A stretch of DNA of 64,000 nt from Byssochlamys sp. IMV 00236 (lineage: Eukaryota > Ascomycota > Eurotiomycetes > Eurotiales > Thermoascaceae): assembly GCA_001931875.2 (NCBI GenBank), contig MSJH02000496.1, positions 62,001-126,000 on the forward strand, written 5' to 3'. Of this stretch, positions 30,960 to 42,573 are shown in pieces. Every line of letters begins with the position of its first letter. The stretch's first letter is position 1. Below the pieces are notes generated by a model. That model searched no databases and was not told the DNA's origin. It saw only the letters and a list, made by a program, of their open reading frames with translations. The translations under genes and the position numbers were made by a program.

Positions 30960-32661
30960 TTATTCCCAGCTCCCACTCATCTCAACTGTTTGCCCGGAAT
31001 CTTCCGATGTACTTTCTGAGTCTTCAGGGAAGTCTGCAGCAGGACGTCGAAAGGCGCCCTCATTCATCCAATGCCCTTGGAACCAAGGGAACGAGGCAAG
31101 TTCATGAAGCGTTGGCCGCTTTTCTGGATCCTTGGTGAACATGGCTCTGAGCACGTCGACACAATCCTGAGACAGGTTTTCGTCAATGGGAAGCTCCTCG
31201 TTAATGACCCTGTCACGACGTTCCAACATTCTCCACCAAGACTCCTCATTGCTCTCTGCGCGTTTCTGGGCCCATTGTCGAATACCGCCGATCCTGTGAT
31301 CAAGTTTTCTGTCTTCCCACGCCGAGTAACCGTGGAGCAGATCGTAGACTATGCAGCCAAACTTCCACAGATGCTCCACGCGGGCGTCGTGAGGAAGATA
31401 CACGATCCTTTCTTCCTCTACATCGTACTGACCTTCCTTCCACATTTCCTTGCTGAGTTCGATTGCGAGCTCAGGCGATATCTGATACTCCTGATATGGG
31501 AGCCATGCCCAGCGTGTAACTTGGAAGTCATGCTCACCATCCAGTGCGAATATCATCAGTCCAAAATCCAGGATCTGAATCTGCACTTCATTGTAAGCTT
31601 TCATTCCGCACAATAGGTGAAATAATGGAGTAGAGAAACATACATTGAGATATTCATCCACAACATAATTATGGTGACTGAGGTCATCATGCGACATGTT
31701 CATATCCATCAAGTACATCATAGCCTGAAGCATTTGCCATGCGACCTTGCACACTTCAACTTCCCTCAGTAGCGGTGTTTTCCCCTCTATCAGCTGTGCG
31801 CCTAAGAACGAAGGAAAGTAGTCCTCCTCGTCATCGGATGTTCTCGTTTCCCTCCTTGGGTCATAGTCAAGTGCCGCGGCGCTCATGACCGTCGTTTGGT
31901 ATAAATCGTGCGTGTAGACGGATTCGATCACAGGGAACCTTCCACTTCCTGTGACAAAACGCATCATCATGGCTTCGGTAGGAATGTAGCGAATGTTTCC
32001 TCCTATATCATCCCAGCAAGCCATCGTGGGACCCCTTCCTCTCGCAATGGCCTCCATTTGCGTCATGTGCGGCTCGACTTTCAGAGCGTAATGCTTGACA
32101 TTTTGAGGATCTTCTGGATATTTTTCTCTTGCGGCAAATACTACCCCGTGACCTGGAAGTAATATAGTCAGTTAACTATAACATTGACTCTTGCTACCAA
32201 TTCATGACAATGACAAGAACAAGCTAACAGAAAGTCAAAAAACATATCAACAGGGGAAGAGGGGGGAAAGAAAACGCACTTCCACTTCCTATACACCCAT
32301 ATACCTCGAGCCGCTTATGTATCTCAGGACACAAGGACCGCAATAAATATCCATGATGTTGCATTTTCTTCGCAGTCTCCTCTTTGTTGCCATGAGTCCG
32401 GATGTGATTCTGGTACATGCCACTATCTGTTCGAGCCCAATCCTGGGATGGAACCATGAAATCACAATCACAACGCGAGAGTTCGCCGTAAATCGCGCCC
32501 TCTTTTGCGCGTTCTCGGAATACGCGGTGTAGATGGGAATGGGCTTCACCACATCGACTAGGGGCCATGAGGCTGTGGATGTTGGTTGCGAATTTGTTCG
32601 TCCATCCATCGATGTAGCGGTATGAGACAGAGCCGGAAAATCTCTCTTCTGTGGTGTCCAT
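30960..32661 (-). CDS. Divergent protein kinase, fungal, unassigned family
   Basis: Predicted 503-residue protein with a kinase fold I cannot assign. Exons in transcript order are 32661-32280, 32152-31644 and 31580-30960; introns are 127 and 63 nt. The first 120 residues (GEAHSHLHRVFRERAKEG and CDCDFMVPSQDW within) match nothing I know. The glycine loop is GSGSHG (residues 125-130), the ATP lysine is in HYALKVEPH (K152), the catalytic loop reads SHDDLSHHN (D284, N289) and the metal loop is DFG (D302-G304). The usual HRD-Arg and the catalytic-loop Lys are replaced by Asp and Ser. YQISPE may be the APE equivalent. The C-lobe ends LFTKDP-like: MFTKDPEKRPTLHELASFPW, a standard kinase ending. An acidic tail follows. 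The catalytic Asp is retained, so activity is possible. The 63-nt intron has no stop and is a multiple of three. Confidence 0.75.
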
Positions 32662-33410
32662 TTCGGTCGATCGTTGAATTGTGAAGTTGGATATGGGAGG
32701 GCTGAACAGTCAGAACAATATGTATATTCAAACTTTCCAGGTTTGCGAGGTGGTGTTCGAAATGATGTAGATACGATCTGTATTATTTCGCTAGAGCAGG
32801 TATATACTCCTGGTCTTTATATAATTTGCCGAGAGACCTTGAACTCCATAATGAATTTAAAGAAAAAGGGGCGGGCGTCATGACAAGGAAACCAGAGAAC
32901 GAAATAGGATATACATTTTCATCTATGCATGTCTCAAGAAACTCCGGGATATAAAGGGAAAGGAACACAAGGTAGGGTTGTTTGCTAATATTCTGGGGTA
33001 ATAGAATTTGGATTTGAACAAATAATAGCATATGCTTTGATCGATTTGAAAAAAAGGGAATGTTTGCAATCAAAGAATAGTAGTGAAAAAGTACAAGGCA
33101 CCCTAGCAAACGGAACAATAAGGTACATACAAAGCAGAAAGAGTGAAAGCGTACTGTTCTTCGTTGATCCTGTCTCGATCATTGTTTGCCTCGTTTGGCA
33201 TTGTCACCTGCTTGTCTATTCTTTGGTTTGATCTGCAAGACGTATATGAAAATCTGGCGCCTGTGGTTTGTTACCTTGAACGTGCTTACTAGCTATTTTC
33301 TCTAAACATAGTTACGGCCAAAACATAGTTACGGCCAACAGATGTATGTATATCAGATCAATAGTATAATGCTTCGACAATATTCTAAGATACAGTACAA
33401 AGGAAAGCCA
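32662..33410. other. Spacer upstream of the kinase gene, no gene seen
   Basis: About 750 bp holding the kinase gene's promoter and the 3' flank of the coiled-coil gene. A 19-bp direct repeat occurs near 33310-33340 (unit containing ACATAGTTACGGCCAA). No gene is visible. Confidence 0.45.
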
Positions 33411-34790
33411 CTACCTCAGTATTTTCTGCAAGAGCCCTGCATTTGAGTAGCGCTGAAGTTTTTCCACTTTCGCCTCCAAATCTGCATTTTCGTCTTCCTT
33501 TTGATGAAGTTCTCTTTGCAAGATCTCCTTTTCAGAACGAAGCTGCTGCATCTTCTGCGCCATCTTTTCCCGATACTTGGCATTCTCGTCGAGCATACCT
33601 TCGATTCTATTCCAAGTCATAGGGTCGGTGCTGGTTGAGGGCTGCTGCTGTATCCGGGGTATCCGAGATAATTCATCCTCTTTTTGTCTCAGCTGGGCCT
33701 CGAGCTCGTTCACTCGGGCTTGCCAGCTCTGCTCCAGCTCTGGAGATGCACCCTCTAGCTTCATAGCTGCCATCTGACGTTGTAAGTCCTCATTGGCCTT
33801 TTCCAGCTCGAGGGCTCTTTGTTCCAGAGCCGCCGTCCTTGCCGCCTGGAACAAGTCTGTGGTATTCTTTTGCTCGAGGGTGGTGTCTCTTCGTTCAAGA
33901 GTATTTCTTCGCTCCGTATTTTCTCTGGCAATCGTGCTCCTCCCCTCGATAGAAACGATACTTCTTGGTCGTCTGGAAGGTGTTATCCTTCCGCCGGACT
34001 TCTCAAGACTCTCGATCTTTCGCGTGGCTTCTGCAAGTCTGTTGCGCAGAGAAATGACGTTTCCAAGGTCATCATCACGGAGTTTTCTGATGTTTGCATG
34101 TTCCCATCGCTCTTCGGCCAGCAGAACGCGGACCTTGATGAGATTAGCCACATCTTCATCTCGAAGAGCGAAAAGTGCCTCGTATCGAGCAGCCATCGCT
34201 GCTTTTTCAGCTTCCAGTGTCTTGATCCTGTCTTGCATGGCCTGATACTCTTCCGGGCTAACAGAAATCGTAGGATTTTCACGTTCCATATATACGATCT
34301 TGCGCATCAAGGCAGACAGTTGTTGTTCAAGGGGTCCAGGGACACGAGTCTCGGATGCCTGATATTCTGAGACTTCATATTGATCCGCTTCTTCTGTCTT
34401 TGGATGAAATTCATTCTGACTTTCGACATATTTCGCTGCTGGTAGCAAAGTCGGCGTCTTCTCAGGCTGTTCATAGTCCTCTTCCACATCAAGTGTCGTG
34501 GCCTGAGAGTGCGTCTCGCTTTCAGGTGGACTATGATCATCTTCATTGTTCAGACGAGCCATGGTGATCAAGGGTCGAGGGTATATCTCGGCGAGTTTCG
34601 GCGATTCTTGTTGGGGCTTCCTGGGCAATCCGTCCTGCGGATGCCATAGTTGGCGGCTGGTCCGATCATTAAACTCATTAAAGGCATCTGAATCGCTACT
34701 GCGCTCAGAATCGTAACTATGAAGAGAAGAAACGGAATGTGAGAGCGAGTGGACCGAAGCCGAACGAACAGACGAAGGTCGCGACCACAT
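33411..34790 (-). CDS. Coiled-coil protein of unknown function
   Basis: Predicted 459-residue single-exon protein starting MWSRPSSVRSASVHSLSHS, not assigned to a family. The first 155 residues are Ser-rich and disordered. From about residue 155 to the end there are long heptad-rich helices in several blocks: LEQQLSALMRKIVYMERENP, AMQDRIKTLEAEKAAMAARY, ALELEKANEDLQRQMAAMKL, VNELEAQLRQKEDELSRI and a C-terminal block ending YSNAGLLQKILR. A short Ser/Arg break (SGGRITPSRRPRSIVSIEG) separates the first blocks from the rest. The pattern suggests a scaffold, cytoskeletal or septum-associated protein, but that is only inference. It lies alone between two gene-poor spacers. Confidence 0.7.
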   Translation of the reverse strand: MWSRPSSVRSASVHSLSHSVSSLHSYDSERSSDSDAFNEFNDRTSRQLWHPQDGLPRKPQQESPKLAEIYPRPLITMARLNNEDDHSPPESETHSQATTLDVEEDYEQPEKTPTLLPAAKYVESQNEFHPKTEEADQYEVSEYQASETRVPGPLEQQLSALMRKIVYMERENPTISVSPEEYQAMQDRIKTLEAEKAAMAARYEALFALRDEDVANLIKVRVLLAEERWEHANIRKLRDDDLGNVISLRNRLAEATRKIESLEKSGGRITPSRRPRSIVSIEGRSTIARENTERRNTLERRDTTLEQKNTTDLFQAARTAALEQRALELEKANEDLQRQMAAMKLEGASPELEQSWQARVNELEAQLRQKEDELSRIPRIQQQPSTSTDPMTWNRIEGMLDENAKYREKMAQKMQQLRSEKEILQRELHQKEDENADLEAKVEKLQRYSNAGLLQKILR

Positions 34791-36605
34791 TGTGAATCGT
34801 GAGTGGAGATATATAGGAATGAAAGTGGATAACTAAAAGATGAAGAGAAGGAAAGAAGACCAGCTTGGGAGAAAAGAGAAGGGAAAAACTGACCGCGATG
34901 TTTTCCAGCAGCTAATTAATGTATCCAGAACCCAGAAAAAGGGTCCAAACAACATGAGACGTCTAATGCGCAAGGGCCTTGGCTGTGACAGGAACGATGA
35001 TGCTGAAACTTGCTTATCCTTCCCCAGGCCCAAATAGACCGGCAAAGACCGGAGAAGAGCTCAATTCGACATATTTTGGGGTATTTGGAGAGCTTAAACT
35101 AAGTTTCATATTCCAATTTCTCCAAGTTTTCTATCTGGCCGGTGTCGCAGGAGACGCCAAGCGCACGAACAAGGCGGGGGGAAACCAGCTAGATAGTATA
35201 GAGTCTTGAAAGTTTCTTCAGCTATACAGGAAGCCGTGAACATGATTGTGATGAGCTTATCAGCTAGCCACACGATGGTTTTATTGGACTTAACTCGGGT
35301 GATGCTCAGCCAGGAGAGCTCAGTCGCAATTGAAAATACGGGCGAGTTCTCGACTGCATTATCATCATCATCAACAACATACCACTATTTGGACGCCACC
35401 AGGATAGAAAGACGCGCTCAGGCAACGACACCCGCAAAGATTGGTGAACCTAGTCGTCCTATCCTGAAATGCGCCCGAGATCCGTTTCTGTCTTAGGGTA
35501 TGCAGCAGCAGAGAAGCTAGGTTGCCTTAATAAAAATGCTTTTTCTGGCCCGTGGTCAATAGAAGCGCTTATTGTACCAATCATCCAATACTCAGACAGC
35601 ATACACTTCAACTATCGGGTCGAACCAGAACCGTTATTTCCGATTCTATGAAAGCATAGAATTTCAAAGATAAGAAGAACCCCTGAAGATGGTTGATAAT
35701 ATCGATTCGAATATCTAGCAGACGCACGCGCCAGCGAGTCAGGAGAAGCGACAACGATCGTTTCAGGTTGGGCTAGACTCCAGGAGCTGCCAAACTAGGA
35801 AATGGCCGTTACGGACTGCCATTTATGTATCCTTATGGTGAGCACGAAGAATGTAGAAGTGGGTCATGATTCGTGATATCAGGATATAGCACTGAATTGG
35901 ATTGATCGCTTCTCAAGGACTGAAGGACGTTTGGCAATCAGCAACAACTTGATGTTAGGTAGTAGTAAGTACTGCCACCATCTACCGCCTTTGGTCGGCT
36001 GCATGGATTTCTTTGAATTTCTATGTTGATTAGCGGTGTATGGTGTTATTATAGTAAGTGTAGTAATTATGATTATTTCAATAATTGACTTGTGGAGTTC
36101 TCTTCGGTTCAAGCCGAACCTTTTAACAGTAGGTAACTTTTCATACCTGAAACTTCGAGCCAGATCGATCACGTGAATATGAGCTGCAGACTATGTATGT
36201 ATGTCCCATTCCGAAGCTGGGATGAACTATCGAGGGGATAATAGTCCTTAAATCCATGATAAATGCCATGGGAATTTGTACGACTCCAAAAATACACTCA
36301 TTCATTCATTCATTGCAGTGCCATGCGTCAATATAGCAAGACGCATTAACGGTCCTAGGTCCGACCAGGAGACTAATATATATATGGTAACGGAAACATT
36401 AACAGGCCACCGTAAGGATGGCAAGAGACCAAGAAAAAGTGCGAATATCCTAGATTATCGACATCAGTCCAATAGAATTGTAATCTCCCCAATCCCTCAT
36501 TATATGTACCGTTAGCTCTGCCTAATAATCTATATCCCAATAGGTCCAAAACTACATATATATATCTATACCTCTGGCCCTCCAGCACAGAAAGTATGTC
36601 CATAT
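34791..36605. other. Gene-poor spacer of 1.8 kb
   Basis: No supportable gene. It contains a CATT tetranucleotide repeat (36299-36314) and a TCACGTGA palindrome at 36169-36176. A 96-codon frame at 35206-35496 has no recognisable feature. It probably includes the coiled-coil gene's promoter and the MFS 3' UTR. Confidence 0.45.
36299..36314. repeat. CATT tetranucleotide repeat
   Basis: Four perfect CATT units in a noncoding spacer. Confidence 0.8.
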
Positions 36606-38222
36606 CTATAACGAATCTCTAATCTTGACGAAGTCCAAGTACCGCTCTCGGGTCCAGATTCTGCACTTCTTCCCCCAGATCATCATCGGAATCGTCGTCA
36701 TCACGAAGAAGAAATCCAGAGCAGCGATCTCGATGAATGTGTTTCTTGTCCCTTGAGCATCGAGCCAGTATTGTGTCGTGAACGTCAATATACAGGCAAT
36801 CGAGTTGTTGATGACTGATACGCCGACCATGCCTTCGAGGACCATCTCTGGATAGGCGTCCATTAAGTACGCCATGCTCAAGTCTCCGGTACAACCCCAG
36901 CCGAAACCGATCAAGCCTAAGCCAACATATGGTACGTGCCAAGTCCAGCCGTATGCTGTGCCAATTCCAAAGAGTAGCATCCCCGCAGGGCTAATGATTC
37001 CACACGGGTACAATAGCCAGAGTCTGTGCTCGGCTTCCTGAATACCTCCGTTTCGTCTTGCAAGCCAGAGTACGAATTTGTCGGAGACGTAACCACCGTA
37101 AAAACATCCGATCACAGCGCCGATGATGCATGGTACGTTCATTAGACCGACTGCAGCATCACCGTAGTTCCATGGTGGTCCGATCCACGTACCTTCTTCC
37201 AGTGTGAGATAGAATGTCAACCAGGCATCCTGCGCGCCCCACTGGATGCCGGAATAGATCACAGCGGGGAACGAGAAAATGCGCAGGGTGTGGAAGAGGC
37301 GCGCGAAATATTGTCTGAATCCCGTTCCAATGATGTTTGGAGCTGGGGTGATGAGTGCAATCCGCTGCCAGTAAGACTTGGGTTTTAAGTCCGAAAGCGA
37401 TGGTGAAAGTCCTCCAGCGGTGTATGCAGGATCTTGGACACGAGCTGACACCGGCTCTTCCACTTTCTTGAATGCCAGCTCCTCGTCTGCGGTACCAGTG
37501 GGAGTCCCTTCCCCCAGAGCGACCTGAAGAGCACCTGTTCCATAGGCGGAACGGTCGAAAAGGGTCTCTTCAAGGGTGAACAGGCATACAATAATTGTGC
37601 CACCTGATATAATCGCTCCCCACCAGCCAATCCAGCGCCAACCCTGGCTGCTGTCTGCTATATAACCCGCAATCAGCGGGCCCAAGTACGTGCCAATGCT
37701 AGTGGCCAAAACGTAGATACCGAGAACGGTACCACGTTGGTGTTCGTAGAACAGATCGGATAGAGACAACTGGACAGTAGCCTCCGCACAGGCCTCGGAC
37801 GCGCCCACGAAGAGCTGATTCCAGATCGAGTCAGCCGTTGTCTGGACGCGCGCCATCCAGATCGAGCCCACCAGACCTGAGGTCAAGCAGATGAGATAGG
37901 TGCTTCGCCGACCGTAGAGCCAAGCACCAGGCGAGCTCAGCAACGTCCAATAACCGATACCGACAAACAGAACACCTGCACCGGTGTTCATGGAATCATA
38001 GGAGATTCCCAAATCGGCATTCATGCCATCCTGAGCGGATCCGGCATCGTTCGAAGTCGCAGCAGTGAGAGCCGTGATGAAGCACACCAGGAAAGCATGC
38101 CAATATTTACGGAACGATGACCAGTTCAGAGGGTCATTGGGGGAGTTTGTCGGCTGCGGAGACAGGACAACATCGCCGTCGTCGACCAGCCTGATGGTCC
38201 CCGGGAGGCTATCTGCGTGCAT
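36606..38222 (-). CDS. MFS transporter, HOL1-like drug:H+ antiporter group
   Basis: Predicted 538-residue single-exon plasma-membrane transporter. The ATG at 38222 (MHADSLPGTIRLVDDGD) was chosen; the frame upstream has no ATG, only a GTG. The N-terminal cytosolic motif NDPLNWSSFRKYWHAF is typical of fungal DHA1-type carriers. About twelve hydrophobic segments are visible, six before and six after a loop near residues 230-290. MFS-like signatures include YGRRSTYLICLTSGLVGSIW after TM2, then LFYEHQRGTVLGIYVLATSI and GPLIAGYIADSSQGWRWIGW. The second half carries GGYVSDKFVLWLARRNGG and GFGWGCTGDLSMAYLMDAYP. Substrate is unknown: relatives move amino acids, polyamines, cations or drugs. No biosynthetic enzymes surround it, so a cluster role is not supported. 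Confidence 0.88.
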   Translation of the reverse strand: MHADSLPGTIRLVDDGDVVLSPQPTNSPNDPLNWSSFRKYWHAFLVCFITALTAATSNDAGSAQDGMNADLGISYDSMNTGAGVLFVGIGYWTLLSSPGAWLYGRRSTYLICLTSGLVGSIWMARVQTTADSIWNQLFVGASEACAEATVQLSLSDLFYEHQRGTVLGIYVLATSIGTYLGPLIAGYIADSSQGWRWIGWWGAIISGGTIIVCLFTLEETLFDRSAYGTGALQVALGEGTPTGTADEELAFKKVEEPVSARVQDPAYTAGGLSPSLSDLKPKSYWQRIALITPAPNIIGTGFRQYFARLFHTLRIFSFPAVIYSGIQWGAQDAWLTFYLTLEEGTWIGPPWNYGDAAVGLMNVPCIIGAVIGCFYGGYVSDKFVLWLARRNGGIQEAEHRLWLLYPCGIISPAGMLLFGIGTAYGWTWHVPYVGLGLIGFGWGCTGDLSMAYLMDAYPEMVLEGMVGVSVINNSIACILTFTTQYWLDAQGTRNTFIEIAALDFFFVMTTIPMMIWGKKCRIWTRERYLDFVKIRDSL

Positions 38223-41200
38223 TCTAAGAGCAACTCCCACACCCCCCGATAACTGGCAAACGTCGCTGATAAGGGATCAAAGGGAGGCGAATATGTTGAA
38301 CAAAACACCCGCCGCAGGGTTATATATCTCAGCACAGACCGGGAGAGAAACGGGACCCCTGGGGGAGGAATACGGCGGACTCATTCCTGTCCCATTTTGA
38401 CAGAATTTCGCAGCTATGAGAAATGGTAATGCCTGTCTGATAAGAGCGATCTGTCAAGAGTGCGCGTCGCCGCGTCCAAGGGCAATGCCCCAGAGAAGGT
38501 CAGGAGCTGATCAGCGAGTTGACTAAATGGTTGCCAAGTCCTCCGTCGAGTTGTGGAAGTCTCAGGATTCAGGAAGCCATTGTGGCCCCTGGCTCAGAAA
38601 TGCATGACCCTTCAAAAGCGATTTGAGCGCCTCAAGTATTCGACAGCTGACGAGTGTCCTAGCAGCAGAAACCCGGAGAGTTAACCCACGCGACAGCTTG
38701 CTCGTTCGCTCTCAGAAATTTCGGCTCTCACCGCCGCCACGCACTAGGGCCCATATTTAAAGGCTTGTGAAGATGCGGTTATCTTCGATCGGCAAATAAA
38801 AGGGGTGGTTTGAACATGCCAGAGATAACAAACTTCGCTCTTCATCCCGTGTTGCCGCTTATTGGGCATGATAGATTGGTCCACAAAGCTTCGCCAGACG
38901 CTTGTCAGATCTCGGGCTGTGGCTGGATAAACCGGATCGGGCTTAGGATGCTGTCAAAGCTGTCGACATGGGGTTGTGGCCAGTGATCAAATATTCCCGT
39001 ATGCACGGCGCCTCCAACCTCAGTACCTATCATATTTCTTTTTTTCTGTGCGAAGCGTTTAGCACCAAGCGAACTGAGCTTGGCACATATGTGCAACGAC
39101 AACCCGTCGTGAGCGACAGGCAAAAATTGTCGCTTTTGCGACATGGACAATGCCAGTCGTTTCAATTCGTCGATTTGTATTTTCCAGCCTCTCTGGTACC
39201 TGATTCGAGGGTGTTGCGTGTAAGATCTCGAAGATCGCTTCGCGCAAACAAGGGAGCCGATCGTCTGTAAGCTCGCACGGTGACCTAATGGTAGGAGAGG
39301 TCAAGCCACAATAATATCCCTTTTATCTCGCAAGGTGGTATTCTGTTGGAGTCAACGAAGTGGATCAATCCCAGAACCAGGTTCCAGAGACATTGAATAG
39401 AGGACTTGATCAAGCTCTGCCTCTAGAAAGGCAGGTAGCTCCAAGATAGGTACTTCTGTGGAGATGATGTATCCTCTCACGAACATCGAGACCCTAGTTT
39501 TCCGGGTTAGTTAGCATTTTTCTGCCATTGAAGTGCTCTGACTGTGGCAGTATAAGTAGTAGAAGCTCTTATCGATGCCATTGAGCAAAGTGTTCTACCG
39601 ATTGCACCTTTTATGTCCGCCTGCCTTAAGGCAACTGTGCTCTTCACCGGCACTTACAAAACGTCTACTCTAGTCCAAGAATACGAGCAATGTGCCCAAA
39701 AGTCTCTCTAACGGCCGAACATCAAAGCCTCGTGCTCTGAGTCGTCTTGCGTGCCATTCCTTGGCATTGACATTAATTGATTGCTCAAACGGCAGACTTT
39801 CCATATGAGGACTAACCGCCATCGAGGAGGAGCTTTCGCAGCTCCTACCCCAGAGAAATGAGAGAAATGGGGCCTCATTGCAGGAGTGAAGCGAAATATG
39901 CCAATTCTGCCCAAAAGTGGTAAGGGTACATGAGGACAGCTGGGTCAAGACTCGAAAGGCCCATCTAGGCTGTGGTAAATGAGGGTCAGTACACGAATAG
40001 ACTTCCAATATGGGAAACAACGTTTCTTTTTTAACGTTCCTGCATTCAAGAACCGTGCCATGTTATGCGTACGACTTAAAATGGTTCGACATCCTGTACC
40101 GGGCAAGATGTTTGTGGCCAGTCGTTCAATGCAGGGCCGTTAGTGAAGTATATGCTCGGTTTGCCACGAGATATGACGACCGATCCACAGTGGCAAGGGA
40201 AATAACAATCAGAGACATAGTGACCAGAAAGCCCCATCGCGCATTGATGCCCAATGATGATGAACTAACGAACCTTGAGATGGGAGGTTGGAGTTTCGGT
40301 TAAGTATCAGACCTGCGGGGAGGATACTTGAAAGAGTCGACGCTTATGCAGCCTCTAGAATCGGATTCTTGGAGCCGCCAGCGTTTGCCAGGACATAATC
40401 AGTTGCTCTCGGCATCAGACGGCGATGGGTCCCGGCAAATAGAACCCATGCGAGTCATGGCCAAGTACCTAATAGTCAGGGTGTAGGTACCTGTAGGCAA
40501 GTACTGTACATGTTGTAGGGTCCCCCTTCAACGTCGATTATGCCAAGAAATGCGTGCATGTATGCTGCATGCTTTTTAAATATCTGGACAAAGTGCGTGA
40601 TCAGAGTGCTCTTTTCCCCACAAGAAGCAAGAGTGTCGTGAGACCTCCGTGATACATGTTGAGTTGGCGTTCCCTTGATGTTCGAGCAAACTCTATGGGA
40701 AGAGAAATCGATCATGATGAGACATTGAAACCGTACGATAGTTACCGGTAGCCAGATTCGAAATAATTCTGCCGCCGGACGCGCAATCTGTATGCGACCA
40801 ATGTTCTTTGCTGTCCATTGGTTTCTCTGACTGACATGGGACAGTCGAAAACGTAGGGAGAGGTTTTGATCAAAATAGAGAGCTGCAGAGATGAATTGAC
40901 CAAAGACAGGTGAATGGGATGGTAATCCAGCAAGCACTTCAATGTCGAGAAGATAATAATGACCGGGGGAGTGTGCGCCTTGTTTGTATGAGGCCGGTGA
41001 ATGGACCTGACCGCTAGTTGCCTGAATCTCTCCCGACTTGGCAATGGCTGGGTGGGATCGACCACTATAACCGCTGCTACCCGAAGACATTCCTACATAG
41101 AGTATAGCCAGGGTTCAGCCATTTCTGTATGCTTCAAAGGGACGTAGATAGTACTGGTAGTCCATTGTCTCTGCTCCAGCAGGTACTATGGATCATGCAA

Positions 41201-42573
41201 TAGATCGCGTTCTGCTTTGGGTGCCAAATGAGCTGACAACAACAGGGTTCCACTTGATCAGCGTTGGACTTCCGTTCTGACTGCAGAGCACCACAAAAGT
41301 CAGTGCTCACGATCCAGTGGTTCTTGGTGAGCGTTGAACTATGTGTCCCTGCATTGCATTGTTCTTGCAGTGTCCAGACTTGATAGTCGGCGGAGAAGAA
41401 ATCCCCTGATCGGGCATGAGCTAGGGCTAGGGCTTAGGGCCTGCTCTTCGCTCTTGGAACTCCCCGCATATCTCCGCCGATACGTCTAGGACCATGAAAC
41501 GGTTAGTAGACGCCTTCCATGGGGTTGAGGGTCATGAGTACACATCAATACGAATCCCATTCTGCCAGGGTCTGTCCCTATCTACTCCCGTCTCGTGGTC
41601 AGTTCGGGGAGGCTCTAAACCGGGGCGTCTCTAGCGGAAAGACTGTTATACAACGGTGCGGCTTCAAGGCAACAGTCTTTGAGTCAGAGGGCTCAGCTGC
41701 ACACTGACCACTTCCGTGTCAGGCAATCTTGTTAATGTCTTGATGCTTTTTGGCCAGCGTGCACCTTCATGGATCAGAACAATGGCCCACAGATCGATGG
41801 GCGAGAACAATCAGTAGATGTGTGCTGCAATAAAACGGGGCCAACGTGGTGCTACAGTGCAGAAAATACAGTGCTTTTGTACTGTCTGTGGGTCTCCTGC
41901 CGATATCTGCAATTGTCCCTAAATGGCTGTCTGCCACAGATTCGTCTGGAGTCATCAGCGCAGGCCTATGTGGACGGCTCGTCGCCGATGGGATATCTCG
42001 GCGGAATGCGCGGCCACTGAGAACTTGGGTTTTATTTCCCTGATGCCTGCTTTGGCTGAGCCAGCCTCGTGGGGCGCGCTGCTGACGGGGCGTCCAACCT
42101 GAATGAATCGGGCGCTGCTAGCTCACAAGGCAGACACGCGCGTTTGGTTGTTCTAGTGTATAGCGTGCAGTCGAGACAAAACATCCCCGGATGGTGATAT
42201 CGCCCGGTCTCGACGACGACGATCCAGGCTGCCGCACTACCTGGCTCTTTCTCCTGCAGGGAGCTCTTCACTACATATACTGAGAACAGCTGGACCGGTG
42301 GACCGGAAAATAGTCGATTTTCCTGCTTCACGATTTCATCTCTCTTGTTACTTTCCTGTCATCAACTCGTGTAGCTTACCTATATCTCAGTGCTGAATAT
42401 CATCTTTCCATTTCCTGCCTTATTGCCTTGTTCAGAGATCTACTGGCTTAGATCTGTCACACTCCGATATAGATCGTCTTACATCCCGGAAAGAGCTTCC
42501 AGATCCCGTCTCTTGGGCGTCGGCTCTGCCTTGTTTCTCAGAGGGGAGAACCCCCCTGTGACTCCTAGCAACC
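38223..42573. other. Gene-poor region of 4.3 kb
   Basis: The longest stretch without a convincing gene. It must carry the MFS promoter (left) and the leader/promoter of the disordered-protein gene (right). Only short frames occur, the largest being 204 codons on the minus strand at 40476-41090. No repeats, tRNA or transposon features were recognised. Confidence 0.45.
40476..41090 (-). CDS. Possible orphan protein, weakly supported
   Basis: A 204-codon frame with a genuine ATG (MSSGSSGYSGRSHPAIAKSG). It resembles nothing I know, has no clear domain, signal peptide or membrane segment, and its residue composition is unremarkable. It is listed only because it is the longest frame in 4.3 kb of otherwise empty sequence; it could equally be chance. 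Confidence 0.2.
   Translation of the reverse strand: MSSGSSGYSGRSHPAIAKSGEIQATSGQVHSPASYKQGAHSPGHYYLLDIEVLAGLPSHSPVFGQFISAALYFDQNLSLRFRLSHVSQRNQWTAKNIGRIQIARPAAELFRIWLPVTIVRFQCLIMIDFSSHRVCSNIKGTPTQHVSRRSHDTLASCGEKSTLITHFVQIFKKHAAYMHAFLGIIDVEGGPYNMYSTCLQVPTP

Noticed and set aside
35206..35496. 96-codon frame as a gene
   Set aside because: No domain, signal or composition bias, and it lies in a spacer rich in random frames.
36606..38222. Secondary-metabolite cluster around the MFS transporter
   Set aside because: No synthase, oxygenase or cluster regulator is visible nearby; the neighbours are a coiled-coil gene and empty sequence.
38223..38240. Longer MFS N-terminus (six extra residues)
   Set aside because: The extra codons begin with GTG, not ATG. 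MHADSLPGT at 38222 is the first real start.
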